Positions 17,833-26,541 of a stretch of DNA of 64,000 nt are shown here, piece after piece. The translations under genes and the position numbers were made by a program. The stretch lies in NCBI RefSeq assembly GCF_009917385.1, contig NZ_QWLJ01000011.1, forward strand, positions 85,115 through 149,114, in the 5' to 3' direction. The notes under the pieces were generated by a model. That model searched no databases, was not told the DNA's origin, and saw nothing but the letters and a program-made list of their open reading frames with translations. How positions within the stretch are numbered: position 1 is the first letter of the stretch; each line of letters opens with the position of its first letter. The DNA comes from Roseburia sp. 1XD42-34 (lineage in GTDB: Bacteria; Bacillota; Bacilli; Bacillales; Amphibacillaceae).

Positions 17833-19905
17833 ATGACTAAAAAGAAAAAAAGAGAGCAAATTTCCTTTCGCGTCAATATCGTCTTTCTGTTTATTTTCAT
17901 CCTGTTTGCGATACTTATCCTTCAATTAGGAATCGTACAAATTTTACATGGAGAGAAGTTTCAAGATAAAATTGAGCAAACAATCCAAGAAACAGCTAAA
18001 ATCTCAACTCCCAGAGGAAAAATGTACGACCGCAACTATCAAATAGTTGTCGATAATGAACCTGTATATGCTATCACATACACACCTCCCAAAGGGATTC
18101 AAGCGGAAGATCGTCTGGAGCTTGCTAAGAAGCTTTCCAAACGAATCACCATGGTGCCAAAAAGAAAGAAACCGCAAACTTACTTAGACAATCTATTGAC
18201 AGAAAGGGATTTACAAGAATATGTGTATTTGCTGCATAAAAAGAAGGTGGAGGGAAGATTGCCTGAGCAAAAGAGAACTAACTTAAATAACGGAGAAGCC
18301 TATCATGCTCTGCTGGATTTAATTAAAAAAGAGGAAATGAATCAGCTTACTGTTAAAGAAAAAGAAATTATTGCTATTAAAAAACAATTGGATAAGGCAA
18401 CTGAATTCACTCCCCATATCATTAAAAATGAAGGGGTGACCAAAAAAGAATATGCAAGCATTGCAGAAAATTTAACTGATCTACCAGGAATTAATGCAAC
18501 AACGGATTGGAATCGTGCTTACCCATATGGTGAATCAATCCAAAGTCTATTCGGTAATATTTCATCACATAAAGAAGGACTACCTTTAGATCAATTAGAA
18601 TATTATCTAACCCTTGGATATAGTCGTAATGACCGCGTTGGCACGAGCGGGCTGGAAAAACAGTATGAAGATCTGCTTCAAGGTCGAAAAGAACAAATGG
18701 TATATGAAACAAATAAACATGGTGAGATAGTGACCCAAAATGTTGCAGTAGACGGACAGCGAGGGAAGGATTTGGTTCTGACAATTGATATGGAATTACA
18801 ACAAAAAGTAGATACTATTCTACGTGAAGAAATGAAGGCTGTAATAAACAAGTATCCATATGAAAATAGATATATGCAGGATGCCTTAGCGGTGGTTATC
18901 AAACCAAAAACAGGAGATTTATTGGCTGTTTCCGGACAACGTTATGACCAGGAAAGGAGGAAATTCTACCATGCCGCCCATAAGGCCATCTATAATCAGC
19001 ATATTCCAGGCTCCGTAGTGAAAGGGGCTACCGTTTTAGCAGGTCTTCAATCAGGGGTTATTCAACCTGGTGAGAGGCTTTATGATATTCCCATGAAAAT
19101 TAAAGGAACACCTGAAAAAAGTTCCTATACCGATTCAGCATTAGGTTGGCTAAATGACCTTGATGCTTTAAAGCGATCCTCGAATGTATACATGTTTTAT
19201 ACCGCCTTAAGAATGGGCGGGGAATATAATTATCAATATAATCAGCCTGTCTCATTTGATCCGGAGTCTTTTCAACAAATGCGCAATTATTTCCACCAAT
19301 TTGGATTAGGGATTACAACAGCTATTGATTTTCCGAATGAAAGCACAGGGTATAAGGGCGCAAATCCAGCCGCGGGTAATCTTATGGATTTTGCGATTGG
19401 ACAATATGATACATATACAGTCTTGCAGCTCGCTCAATATGTGTCTACGATTGCCAACGATGGCTATAGAGTACGTCCGCATTTTTTAAAGGAAGTTCGC
19501 ACTCCAAAGCCTTCATCTAGGGAAATCGGGCCTATATTTAGGAGTGCTCATACAACTGTATTAAACCGCGTGGAGATGAAACAGGAATATATAAAGCGAG
19601 TACAGGAAGGCTTCCGACGCGCTTTTCAGGAACCAGGCGGTACCGCTTATACTGCATTTAACGATAAAAACTATGATGCTATAGGAAAAACGGGCACAGC
19701 AGAAAATACCTTTAACGGAGATTACACAGAAAACCTATCTCTCATTGGCTATGCGCCTAAAAACAACCCTGAGGTTGCCTTCGCTGTTGTCGTTCCTCAC
19801 ACTGGAAAAGCAGAAAATATTAACTTGAAAATAGGGGAACGAATGATGGATGCTTACTTTAACCTGAAAGAAAACAGGGGGAATCGTCAATCTAAAGGAG
19901 AGTAA
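17833..19905 (+). CDS. Class B penicillin-binding protein (PBP2/PbpA-PbpH type)
   Basis: A 690-residue elongation-type transpeptidase. There is a short cytoplasmic Lys/Arg-rich start, one membrane anchor (about 15-36), a dimerisation domain beginning STPRGKMYDRN (59-69), and a transpeptidase domain with SVVK (394-397), SSN (449-451) and KTGT (619-622). Such enzymes cross-link lateral wall peptidoglycan in the rod complex. The gene starts 24 bp after the pbpC-type gene with a GGGAAGA site, so both are co-transcribed and probably induced together by the bla system. Pairing a rod-type PBP with a MecA-like PBP under BlaI is unusual and suggests replacement of inhibited house enzymes during antibiotic stress (inference). 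Confidence 0.9.
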   Translation: MTKKKKREQISFRVNIVFLFIFILFAILILQLGIVQILHGEKFQDKIEQTIQETAKISTPRGKMYDRNYQIVVDNEPVYAITYTPPKGIQAEDRLELAKKLSKRITMVPKRKKPQTYLDNLLTERDLQEYVYLLHKKKVEGRLPEQKRTNLNNGEAYHALLDLIKKEEMNQLTVKEKEIIAIKKQLDKATEFTPHIIKNEGVTKKEYASIAENLTDLPGINATTDWNRAYPYGESIQSLFGNISSHKEGLPLDQLEYYLTLGYSRNDRVGTSGLEKQYEDLLQGRKEQMVYETNKHGEIVTQNVAVDGQRGKDLVLTIDMELQQKVDTILREEMKAVINKYPYENRYMQDALAVVIKPKTGDLLAVSGQRYDQERRKFYHAAHKAIYNQHIPGSVVKGATVLAGLQSGVIQPGERLYDIPMKIKGTPEKSSYTDSALGWLNDLDALKRSSNVYMFYTALRMGGEYNYQYNQPVSFDPESFQQMRNYFHQFGLGITTAIDFPNESTGYKGANPAAGNLMDFAIGQYDTYTVLQLAQYVSTIANDGYRVRPHFLKEVRTPKPSSREIGPIFRSAHTTVLNRVEMKQEYIKRVQEGFRRAFQEPGGTAYTAFNDKNYDAIGKTGTAENTFNGDYTENLSLIGYAPKNNPEVAFAVVVPHTGKAENINLKIGERMMDAYFNLKENRGNRQSKGE

Positions 19906-20716
19906 AAAGAGCTTAAGGATGATAGGAGAGAGGTGGAGGATATACCTTTTGTCATCTCTCTCATAAAGCCTATTAAACATCGAAGACTAATATTCTCGAA
20001 AATAGGCACCCCATTCCAAAAGTCCCGAAATATTAACTCCGTCAAAACCTAATTAATGCGTTTTAAAAAATAACCTTACAAATGAAAGGAAATTTAACAA
20101 AGTATATAGAGATTCGTTAGGGGACAGTAACCGAGGATTTTGAATATAACGACCTGATGATAATCAAATAATAACTTAAAGAACAAAGGTGAAATTTATC
20201 AGATGTTAAACAGTGTTACCCGTACATCACTCACACCAGAACCTATTTTAAAACAACAATTAATATAATACAGAATATTATCCCCCCGTACTTAACAGAT
20301 AATTTGATAATAACCCTCTGTCTTTCCAACATCTTATGGACAAATCTCCTTCTTTTATCAAAAGACTGTTATCCCAAATATTATGTTTTTGGTTTGTTAG
20401 GCTTTTAGGTTCTGGCAGCTGTTTTTTATGGCAATATTTTTATCTGAACGGTAGGTAAAAATAAAAGGAGAACCATTAAGTGGGGCCTTACTAGAAATGA
20501 ATCATCTGAAAAAGCAGATAATTAGAAAAAAGGTATAATCCATAAAGGAAAAATGTACGGTGAACTGACAACTTATGTGCTCCTTTAGGGAGTTTTCAAT
20601 CGTGGAACACCGATTACTGCATCTTGAACATAAAAAGAGTAATGTTACGTAGGATTTCCCTTCTTACCAGATCGTTTATTTTATGATGAAGCCATCTAAT
20701 AAAGGTGGTGTTCGTG
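19906..20716. other. Gene-free stretch between the PBP operon and the ABC-LytTR operon
   Basis: About 810 bp without a supported gene. A 10-bp imperfect stem (GAGAGAGGTG/CATCTCTCTC) lies within 60 bp of the PBP stop but has no T run. A TATAAT at 20534-20539 could be the -10 element for the following operon, though no good -35 is visible. A broken hydrophobic frame at about 20360-20450 may be a membrane-protein relic. Confidence 0.4.
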
Positions 20717-21622
20717 ATGTTAGTAATAAACAATGTTAGTAAAAAATACGGAAAAACGACGGCTTTAAACGATATTTCCCTGAAGCTTAACAAGGGCGCT
20801 TGCTTAGGCTTAGTTGGTCCTAATGGAGCAGGGAAATCAACGCTTCTGAAAATTATTGTTCATATTGTTCAAGCATACGAAGGTAAGATTATCTTCACAG
20901 GTACATCCAATACTGATCAGAAACGAACCATTGGATATGTTCCTCAAGATATTTGTTTAGAAGAAAATGTCTCCGCCATCCAAAACTTATATTTCTTTGG
21001 CAGGATATATCAATTACGTGGCAAAGCGTTACAAAAGCAAGCCGAGAAAGTACTGCGCTATGTCGGGTTGAGTGAGAGAAAAAAAGATAAGGTGAAAACT
21101 TTTTCAGGCGGTATGAAACGCCGTTTAAATATAGGATGTGCCCTAATGCATGAGCCACAATTCATTATTATGGATGAGCCAACAGTCGGCATTGATCCAC
21201 AATCAAGACATTATATTTTAGACATGATTAAGCAAATGAAGGAAGAAAACCGTACCATTATTTATTCTAGTCACTATATAGAGGAAGTAAATAAAATTTG
21301 CGATGAAGTCGCATTTATTGACCAAGGAAAATTAATTGAACATGACACTATCCATCGTTTAATCGAAAAACACGCTGTACCTGCAATATTTTTCGCCTGT
21401 CCAAATAGCGAAAGTTTGCTTAAAGACCTCCATCAATTATCAGATCATATACAACCATATAAAAATGGCTATAAGCTAACAACAGCTCATCCTATGCGGA
21501 CAATGGAAGAACTGCTGGGCATATGTAGAGAAAAAAAGCTGGCGTTAAAGCAATTTGAGCTGATCTATCCAACGTTAGAGGATATATTTTTCAAGCTTAC
21601 TGGGACGGAGCTTCGTGCTTAA
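20717..21622 (+). CDS. ABC transporter ATP-binding protein (ABC-2 exporter type)
   Basis: About 301 residues, of the CcmA/DrrA class of exporter ATPases. Motifs: Walker A GPNGAGKST, Q-loop YVPQDI, signature FSGGMKRR, Walker B FIIMDEP, D-loop GIDPQS and switch His in SSHYIEE. The C-terminal 80 residues form the usual extension of drug-type exporters. The start is ATG at 20717, 8 nt after AAAGGTGG; an upstream frame from 20705 overlaps that site. It heads a four-gene operon (ATPase, permease, LytTR protein, DUF3021 protein). The substrate is unknown; systems of this shape usually export peptides or drugs. Confidence 0.88.
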   Translation: MLVINNVSKKYGKTTALNDISLKLNKGACLGLVGPNGAGKSTLLKIIVHIVQAYEGKIIFTGTSNTDQKRTIGYVPQDICLEENVSAIQNLYFFGRIYQLRGKALQKQAEKVLRYVGLSERKKDKVKTFSGGMKRRLNIGCALMHEPQFIIMDEPTVGIDPQSRHYILDMIKQMKEENRTIIYSSHYIEEVNKICDEVAFIDQGKLIEHDTIHRLIEKHAVPAIFFACPNSESLLKDLHQLSDHIQPYKNGYKLTTAHPMRTMEELLGICREKKLALKQFELIYPTLEDIFFKLTGTELRA

Positions 21623-21645
21623 AACAATAAAAGGAGGAACTAAGT

Positions 21646-22392
21646 ATGAGATCTATTTTGCAAATGGAACTGATGAAAAATGCACAGGATAAAGGACTTT
21701 ACTTTTGGACATTTCTGTTGCCAATCATTTTTACTGTTTTATTTATTTCTATTTTTACTTCCGGAACAGAAGGAGCCGATAAAGAGTATGTAATTATATC
21801 CATTGTACCAGGTTATGTAGTGATGTTTGTGTTTTTCATAATGATCTCGATGGGGTTTTCGTTTATTGACGACCGTGATAAAGGAATGGTAGCACGGCTT
21901 GCAAGTACACCCCTGTCTCCATACGCTTATCTGTTTGGAAAATGGTTGCCATATGTATTGCTTGTGTTTACTCAAATTATGGTATTGCTCACTTTTGGAA
22001 AAGTCGTATATAATATTCCAATAGAACAACCTTTATTGCTTGGTATGTTAGCACTTATCCTAACTATCTGCATTACAGGGCTTGGGCTGGCGTTGTCCTT
22101 ACTTATCCGTACTAGCAACATGGGGGTCGCGGTTACACAAGTCATTGCTTTAGGGGGCGCATTATTAGGTGGACTTTGGATGCCCTTGGATGCGATGCCA
22201 TCGCTTTTCCAAAAGATTGGAAAACTAACGCCTCAATATTGGGCACATAACGCATTTCAAGAAACGATGACCGGAACATTGGCTTACAATGATTTCTTTA
22301 TCGCTAGCCTCATTTTACTCACATTCGGTGCGGTTGGTTTCATTATTGCATTCTTTGCCTATCCAAGCTTTTTAAATCGCGCAAAGCATTAA
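21646..22392 (+). CDS. ABC-2 type exporter permease
   Basis: A 248-residue membrane protein with six hydrophobic segments and the ABC-2 family layout. There is an N-terminal segment (FWTFLLPIIFTVLFISIF), a central coupling region (IDDRDKGMVARLASTPLSPYAYLFGKWLPY), and the family signature near residues 185-205 (GGALLGGLWMPLDAMP ... LTPQYWA). It begins 23 bp after the ATPase with AAAGGAGG. Together they form a two-subunit exporter. What is exported cannot be told; regulation by the linked LytTR gene suggests a peptide or stress compound (inference). Confidence 0.85.
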   Translation: MRSILQMELMKNAQDKGLYFWTFLLPIIFTVLFISIFTSGTEGADKEYVIISIVPGYVVMFVFFIMISMGFSFIDDRDKGMVARLASTPLSPYAYLFGKWLPYVLLVFTQIMVLLTFGKVVYNIPIEQPLLLGMLALILTICITGLGLALSLLIRTSNMGVAVTQVIALGGALLGGLWMPLDAMPSLFQKIGKLTPQYWAHNAFQETMTGTLAYNDFFIASLILLTFGAVGFIIAFFAYPSFLNRAKH

Positions 22393-22417
22393 TGGGTTCA
22401 TTAGTGGGAGGAATATA

Positions 22418-22882
22418 ATGAAGGTTAAAATTGATATCGATGATCAATATGAGGAGACTTCCATTATTATTCAAACGAATGAGTGGACAGATGAACTGCA
22501 GGAACTCGTTGCTTTGGTTAAGAAAGAAAAGCCGAAACGGTTATTTGGCGTGGAAGAGGATCAAACAGTTATTATAGATCCGGAAACAGTTGATTATATT
22601 TATTCAGAAAAAAGGAAAGTTTACGCAGCACTGGAAAATGGACGACGACTAGAAATAAAAATGAAATTGTTTGAAGTAGAGGAAGCGCTTGCTAACAGTC
22701 ATTTCATTCGTTTTTCTAAATCGGTGATTGGTAATGTAAATCGTATTCAGCGGTTTGAACTCTCCTTTAATGGAAATCTATGTGTTTACTTTTCCTCAGG
22801 AAATAAAGAATATATTACACGTAAATATGTGACAAGCGTTAAAGAGAAACTGACGTCGGGAGGACTTCGTCATGATAGCTAA
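22418..22882 (+). CDS. LytTR-domain DNA-binding regulator (no receiver domain)
   Basis: 154 residues. The first 45 are a short non-receiver segment. Residues about 50-150 are a LytTR DNA-binding domain, seen as VDYIYSEKRKVYAALENGRR, LFEVEEAL, HFIRFSKSVIGNVNRIQRFE and KEYITRKYVTSVKEKL. Stand-alone LytTR proteins paired with a small membrane protein form LytTR regulatory systems, for example HdrRM and BrsRM in streptococci, where the membrane partner holds the regulator inactive. Here the partner gene overlaps its 3' end by 11 bp. GTGGGAGG precedes the ATG. It probably autoregulates this operon; a role in the nearby lanthipeptide island is possible but unproven. Confidence 0.88.
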   Translation: MKVKIDIDDQYEETSIIIQTNEWTDELQELVALVKKEKPKRLFGVEEDQTVIIDPETVDYIYSEKRKVYAALENGRRLEIKMKLFEVEEALANSHFIRFSKSVIGNVNRIQRFELSFNGNLCVYFSSGNKEYITRKYVTSVKEKLTSGGLRHDS

Positions 22883-23306
22883 AATTTTGCGCCGAATGAT
22901 ATACGGAATCGCTTATGGGGCGATAGCAGTCTTCACCTTCTTAACAATTCTGATGATATTAAACATAACACTCCCTATCTTTCAAATATGGCTTTATACG
23001 TTAGCAAGTCTTGCCCTTGGTATTTACTACGGTCTGGCCTCCTTTATTTTTGAGCTGGAAAGTTGGAGCCCTCTAAAGAAAATCTTAGTACACTACAGTT
23101 TATCTTTAACTATCTACTTTACCTTTGCGCTTTCTCTACACTGGGTTCCTTTCCATTGGAAAGCCGTTTTAATTACGATTATTGGCTTTACGATTATTTA
23201 TGCGTTGTTTTGGTTTGGATACACGCTTTATTATAAGAGAGTTGAGTCATCTCTAAACGATACCTTGCAAAAAAAAAGTGAAAAAAAGGGGAGCAGGTGC
23301 TTGTAA
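22872..23306 (+). CDS. DUF3021 membrane protein, LytTR partner
   Basis: 144 residues with four membrane segments (about 13-33, 39-62, 72-91, 97-117) and a lysine-rich cytoplasmic tail, the form of DUF3021 proteins, which nearly always sit next to a LytTR gene. Its start overlaps the LytTR gene by 11 bp, so translation is coupled and the two products are likely made in fixed ratio. By analogy with known LytTR systems it should act as a membrane-bound inhibitor or sensor for the regulator. There is no plus-strand terminator directly after it. Confidence 0.82.
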   Translation: MIAKILRRMIYGIAYGAIAVFTFLTILMILNITLPIFQIWLYTLASLALGIYYGLASFIFELESWSPLKKILVHYSLSLTIYFTFALSLHWVPFHWKAVLITIIGFTIIYALFWFGYTLYYKRVESSLNDTLQKKSEKKGSRCL

Positions 23307-23931
23307 CCTTCTTTCTCGGTAGAATAGTGTTTTAGTACCTTGCTCTTCCTAGCTGTTTGGCCCGCTCCTTGTTATCGAAAGAGGAAAAAAAGAAGCGGGG
23401 GCACTTTACCCCGCCAATTGTTAGTCTATATATAAATTAAGACATGTAGATCCTTTTACTGATTGCTGCATACGGATCTCCAATTCTTGAAAGGTGAGTA
23501 TTGCACCTCGTATGCGAGATAAAATGGGATCGCCATACCACCAACTTCAACCACCGCCATCTGTTTACAGATCACTGACATAGCGAAAATAAACACAGTT
23601 ATAGACCTTTATCGTTATCATTTGAAATACGAACATCTCTACCTGATCAAAACTTTACCCTCTCACAAGATTCTTACCCAATATATGCCTTAACCAAAAG
23701 CGATTCAAAAAGGTTTTGGCAATAAATCCAAATAACCGTAGATCTGATTATGAAAAATCATATCTAGAGTTATTTCTAATTTGTAGTTCTATAGGTATGT
23801 TTAATTCTTTGTTTTAACTTTTGAAAATCCAAAGAAATGAAGAAGTAAATTATCATTTTTAAGATTCCTTTAATATTTATATTATAAACTATAACATAAT
23901 CAAACCTTATTCTAATTAAAGGGGGGTTTTT
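23307..23931. other. Gene-poor gap with a relic gene end and terminator on the minus strand
   Basis: GCGGGG and CCCCGC (23395-23400 and 23409-23414) form a hairpin which on the minus strand is followed by CTTCTTTTTTT, a good terminator. Just upstream of it on that strand a frame ending at 23426 reads ILTFQELEIRMQQSVKG, perhaps the C-terminus of a lost gene; it is not recognised. Base composition drops sharply to AT-rich from about 23.75 kb, the left limit of the lanthipeptide island. Confidence 0.45.
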
Positions 23932-24111
23932 ATGTTATTCATGGAAAAATTATTCATAACCATAGCCATTATTACGTTTATATTATCCATTTCGTTGTTT
24001 ATTATAGAAATTGTAAAAAATGGATTTAAGTTTAGTAATTTTAAATTAGCTGCAACTCTCTTTATTATTTACATTATAAGTTTTATTGTTTTTTTAATTA
24101 TACGTAACTAG
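23932..24111 (+). CDS. 59-residue two-helix membrane peptide, candidate immunity or accessory protein
   Basis: A small gene with a strong site (AAAGGGGGG, 7 nt before the ATG). The 59 residues form two hydrophobic helices (about 7-27 and 39-57) joined by a short basic loop, ending IRN. It lies 11 bp upstream of an immunity-type ABC ATPase whose own AGGAGG overlaps its stop, so it is the first gene of that operon. Small two-helix membrane proteins next to LanFEG transporters often give self-protection in lantibiotic producers. That role is inferred from location; no sequence match is recognised. Confidence 0.7.
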   Translation: MLFMEKLFITIAIITFILSISLFIIEIVKNGFKFSNFKLAATLFIIYIISFIVFLIIRN

Positions 24112-24122
24112 GAGGAAATTTC

Positions 24123-24971
24123 ATGATACTGATAAAAGATGTTTCATATCATGTTGATGGGAAATCCATTTTAAAAAAAGTAAATCTTAAATTAAATAAA
24201 GGGAAAGTGTATGGGATACTAGGACCCAATGGAGCAGGAAAAACTACGTTATTTAAAGCTCTTTTAGGTGCAATAAAGTATGAAGGGGAGATACTTGATG
24301 ATGATCATACGTTAGTTGGAAAACTAATAGAATATCCGGCTTTTTATCCTAACTTAAGTTGTTTTGAAAATTTAAAATTACATGCATCTTATGCTCAATT
24401 AGATGACTGGCAAAGAAATATTGACAGCTTATTAAAGCTTGTAGGAATATTCCATGTTAAAAATAAAAAATTTAAGAGCCTATCTATGGGAATGAAACAA
24501 AGATTAGGTGTAGCAAAAGCACTAATGGGAAATCCAAATACTTTATTATTAGATGAACCTACTAATGGTCTAGATCCTATGGGAATAAAAGAGATGCGGA
24601 ATTTAGTAGAAAAAGAAATAAGAAATAAAAATAGAATTGTTATGATTTCCAGTCATAATTTAAATGAGATTTCCCATATAACAGATACTATCATTTTTAT
24701 AAACAACGGAGAAATAATATTGGAAATAGAAAACGAAGACGACACTTACATTATTGGGAAAGTTAGGGAAATATCAAATGAACAAAAAGAGGAAGAAATA
24801 ACTTTATTAACGAACGATAAGAATGAAAATATAGTTGTTTTAAGCCGCAAAAAATTTGAAGCTATGAGTCAAAATAATACTATTTTTATGGAAGACATTC
24901 AATATGTAGATTTAGAAAATCTATATATTGAATTAATGTCACTAGGAATAACTGAGGTGAAAACCGTATGA
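24123..24971 (+). CDS. Lantibiotic/bacitracin-immunity type ABC ATPase (LanF-like)
   Basis: 282 residues: Walker A GPNGAGKTT, signature LSMGMKQR, Walker B LLLDEPTNGLDP and switch His in ISSHNLNE. The shortened early region and the SMGMKQR signature match the BcrA/LanF group, which drives extrusion of membrane-bound antimicrobial peptides. It is followed by its permease with a 4-bp overlap (ATGA). It lies 2.4 kb from lanT and shares the AT-rich composition of the lan genes, so it is probably the producer's self-protection pump. An equivalent role in detoxifying another peptide cannot be excluded. Confidence 0.85.
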   Translation: MILIKDVSYHVDGKSILKKVNLKLNKGKVYGILGPNGAGKTTLFKALLGAIKYEGEILDDDHTLVGKLIEYPAFYPNLSCFENLKLHASYAQLDDWQRNIDSLLKLVGIFHVKNKKFKSLSMGMKQRLGVAKALMGNPNTLLLDEPTNGLDPMGIKEMRNLVEKEIRNKNRIVMISSHNLNEISHITDTIIFINNGEIILEIENEDDTYIIGKVREISNEQKEEEITLLTNDKNENIVVLSRKKFEAMSQNNTIFMEDIQYVDLENLYIELMSLGITEVKTV

Positions 24972-25699
24972 TTCAACTAATTAAAAATGAATTAATTAAA
25001 ATAAGAAGTGAAAAATATATTAAATTTATTTTTATTTTAAACCTCATTCCTTTAATATTAAATTTTGCGAATTTTATTGTAAACAACAGAAATATGGCTC
25101 TAGAGAATGGCTTTTACTTTACTTTTTATAACCAATATTTTATGTTGCTTCCTATTATTAGTAGTATTATCATTTCATCTATATTTTATATAGAATACAA
25201 AAATAATACGTATTTAGATTGGATAACATACAATATTTCGAGAATGAAATTATTTTTTTCAAAGTTACTTGTATCACTACTCATTATGTTAATAATATTT
25301 CTCTCTAATCTAGTAATTCTATTGGGTTTTTATAGTGTGATAGATGGGGAAATTTCTAATCTATACAAAATAGTCTTGTCTTTCACAACATTACACCTAA
25401 TTGTTGTCATCAGTGTTTCTTTAATCTTTTCTGTAATCATCCAACTAACAAGAAACATTGTGATAAGTATTTCCATTGGAATAGGAGGTTCCCTTATTTC
25501 TATGATCTTAATGGCAGCTCCATTTTCATACATGATACCACTTACCTTCGGATATAGAGCTGGTTTATACTTTGTTGACAATGAATTTTATTATGAAGAT
25601 CCTTTATTTTCTACTTTTATGGGAATTGGATTAACTGTAATATTAACATTATTTATGTTAATACTGAGTTTGAAAATAATCAAGAACAAAACTATCTAA
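24968..25699 (+). CDS. Immunity-type ABC permease (LanE/LanG-like)
   Basis: A 243-residue membrane protein with six hydrophobic segments and a short N-terminal cytoplasmic stretch (MIQLIKNELIKIRSEKY), the usual start of ABC-2-like LanE/LanG and BcrB permeases. It overlaps the ATPase gene by 4 bp. Most lantibiotic immunity transporters have two permeases (LanE and LanG); only one is present, so it may form a homodimer, or a second gene may have been lost at the IS110 insertion that follows. A weak stem (AAAGTC ... GACTTT) lies just after the stop. Confidence 0.8.
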   Translation: MIQLIKNELIKIRSEKYIKFIFILNLIPLILNFANFIVNNRNMALENGFYFTFYNQYFMLLPIISSIIISSIFYIEYKNNTYLDWITYNISRMKLFFSKLLVSLLIMLIIFLSNLVILLGFYSVIDGEISNLYKIVLSFTTLHLIVVISVSLIFSVIIQLTRNIVISISIGIGGSLISMILMAAPFSYMIPLTFGYRAGLYFVDNEFYYEDPLFSTFMGIGLTVILTLFMLILSLKIIKNKTI

Positions 25700-25778
25700 C
25701 TTTCTTTTATATTGTCAGCGTAAAGTCAAAAGCCCATTTTGAAGTGACTTTAATAAGTTAGACATAAATCAAATGGTT

Positions 25779-26102
25779 AGGATTTTTTTACATGTGCTGG
25801 ATTTACTAAGACTACTTTGAGTTGCTTTTCCATTAGCCAATAAGCCAAGGGGCAATCAGTAGTGCCCCGTTGGCTCCATACCGACAATAAAATCGGATTT
25901 CTCTTGGTGTATGGCCCATTCATCCATCCAATGAAGGAATGTTTGAAAGCCTTCCAACGCATTTTCAAAGTAGTGGTTTTCCAAATTGAACCCCACGGAA
26001 ATCCTGAGCGCGAGCAACAGGTTTATTTTTGGCGATATCGACTCCAATAATTAAGGTTTTGTCTGTCAGTTGTAAAATCTTTTCATTTTGTTTATAATGC
26101 AT
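25779..26102 (-). pseudogene. Truncated, frameshifted IS110-family transposase
   Basis: An AAGGAGG site and ATG at 26102 start a protein beginning MHYKQNEKILQLTDKTLIIG, then GVDIAK (first catalytic Asp of the DEDD RuvC-like domain), then, after frame changes, ALEGFQTFLHWMDEW, FIVGMEPTGHY (catalytic Glu) and WLMEKQLKVVLVNPAHVKK. About 110 of some 400 residues remain. The C-terminal serine-containing domain is absent, so it is inactive. It lies between the immunity operon and lanT. Confidence 0.85.
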
Positions 26103-26206
26103 AATAGTCCTCCTTGGTTCATTTAAGGGTCCATTTTTGCTGTTTAGCTTTGGACACCTCGTATCATACCAAGGGGGCGTTTTTAGTTCAATCCTCATTT
26201 TGCTTT

Positions 26207-26229
26207 ATTACAGGAATGCTTTCTTATCT
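26207..26229 (+). repeat. 23-bp exact repeat, copy 2
   Basis: Identical to 3437-3459. Here it lies about 105 bp upstream of the IS110 start. It may mark an element end or a preferred target. Confidence 0.6.
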
Positions 26230-26541
26230 CTACAAAAAGAAATCCCTCATAGACGGCTGATTTTTATATATTTCAGAATATATCGCGAAGTTACCTGTAA
26301 CACCGGATTTTTTACTCATTGGTTTTTAAAGGATAGTATCAAGTTGGATTAGTCAATAAAATTTCCGTTGTTCTAGTCTTAAATAATAAAACCAAACCAT
26401 TATGCCAGGGTTCATATGAAATAGGGGGTTAACTTGGATTGATGCTTATGCCTTCATACTCCTTAGAAACCTTAGGTCAAACCCTATAAGTTAAAAGAAT
26501 GAAAATAAACAATAGGATTTGTAAAACATTCAAAAATTAAT
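26230..26541. other. Gene-free stretch between the IS110 remnant and lanT
   Basis: About 310 bp with no gene and no convincing terminator for lanT, which ends at 26542 on the minus strand. Confidence 0.4.
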
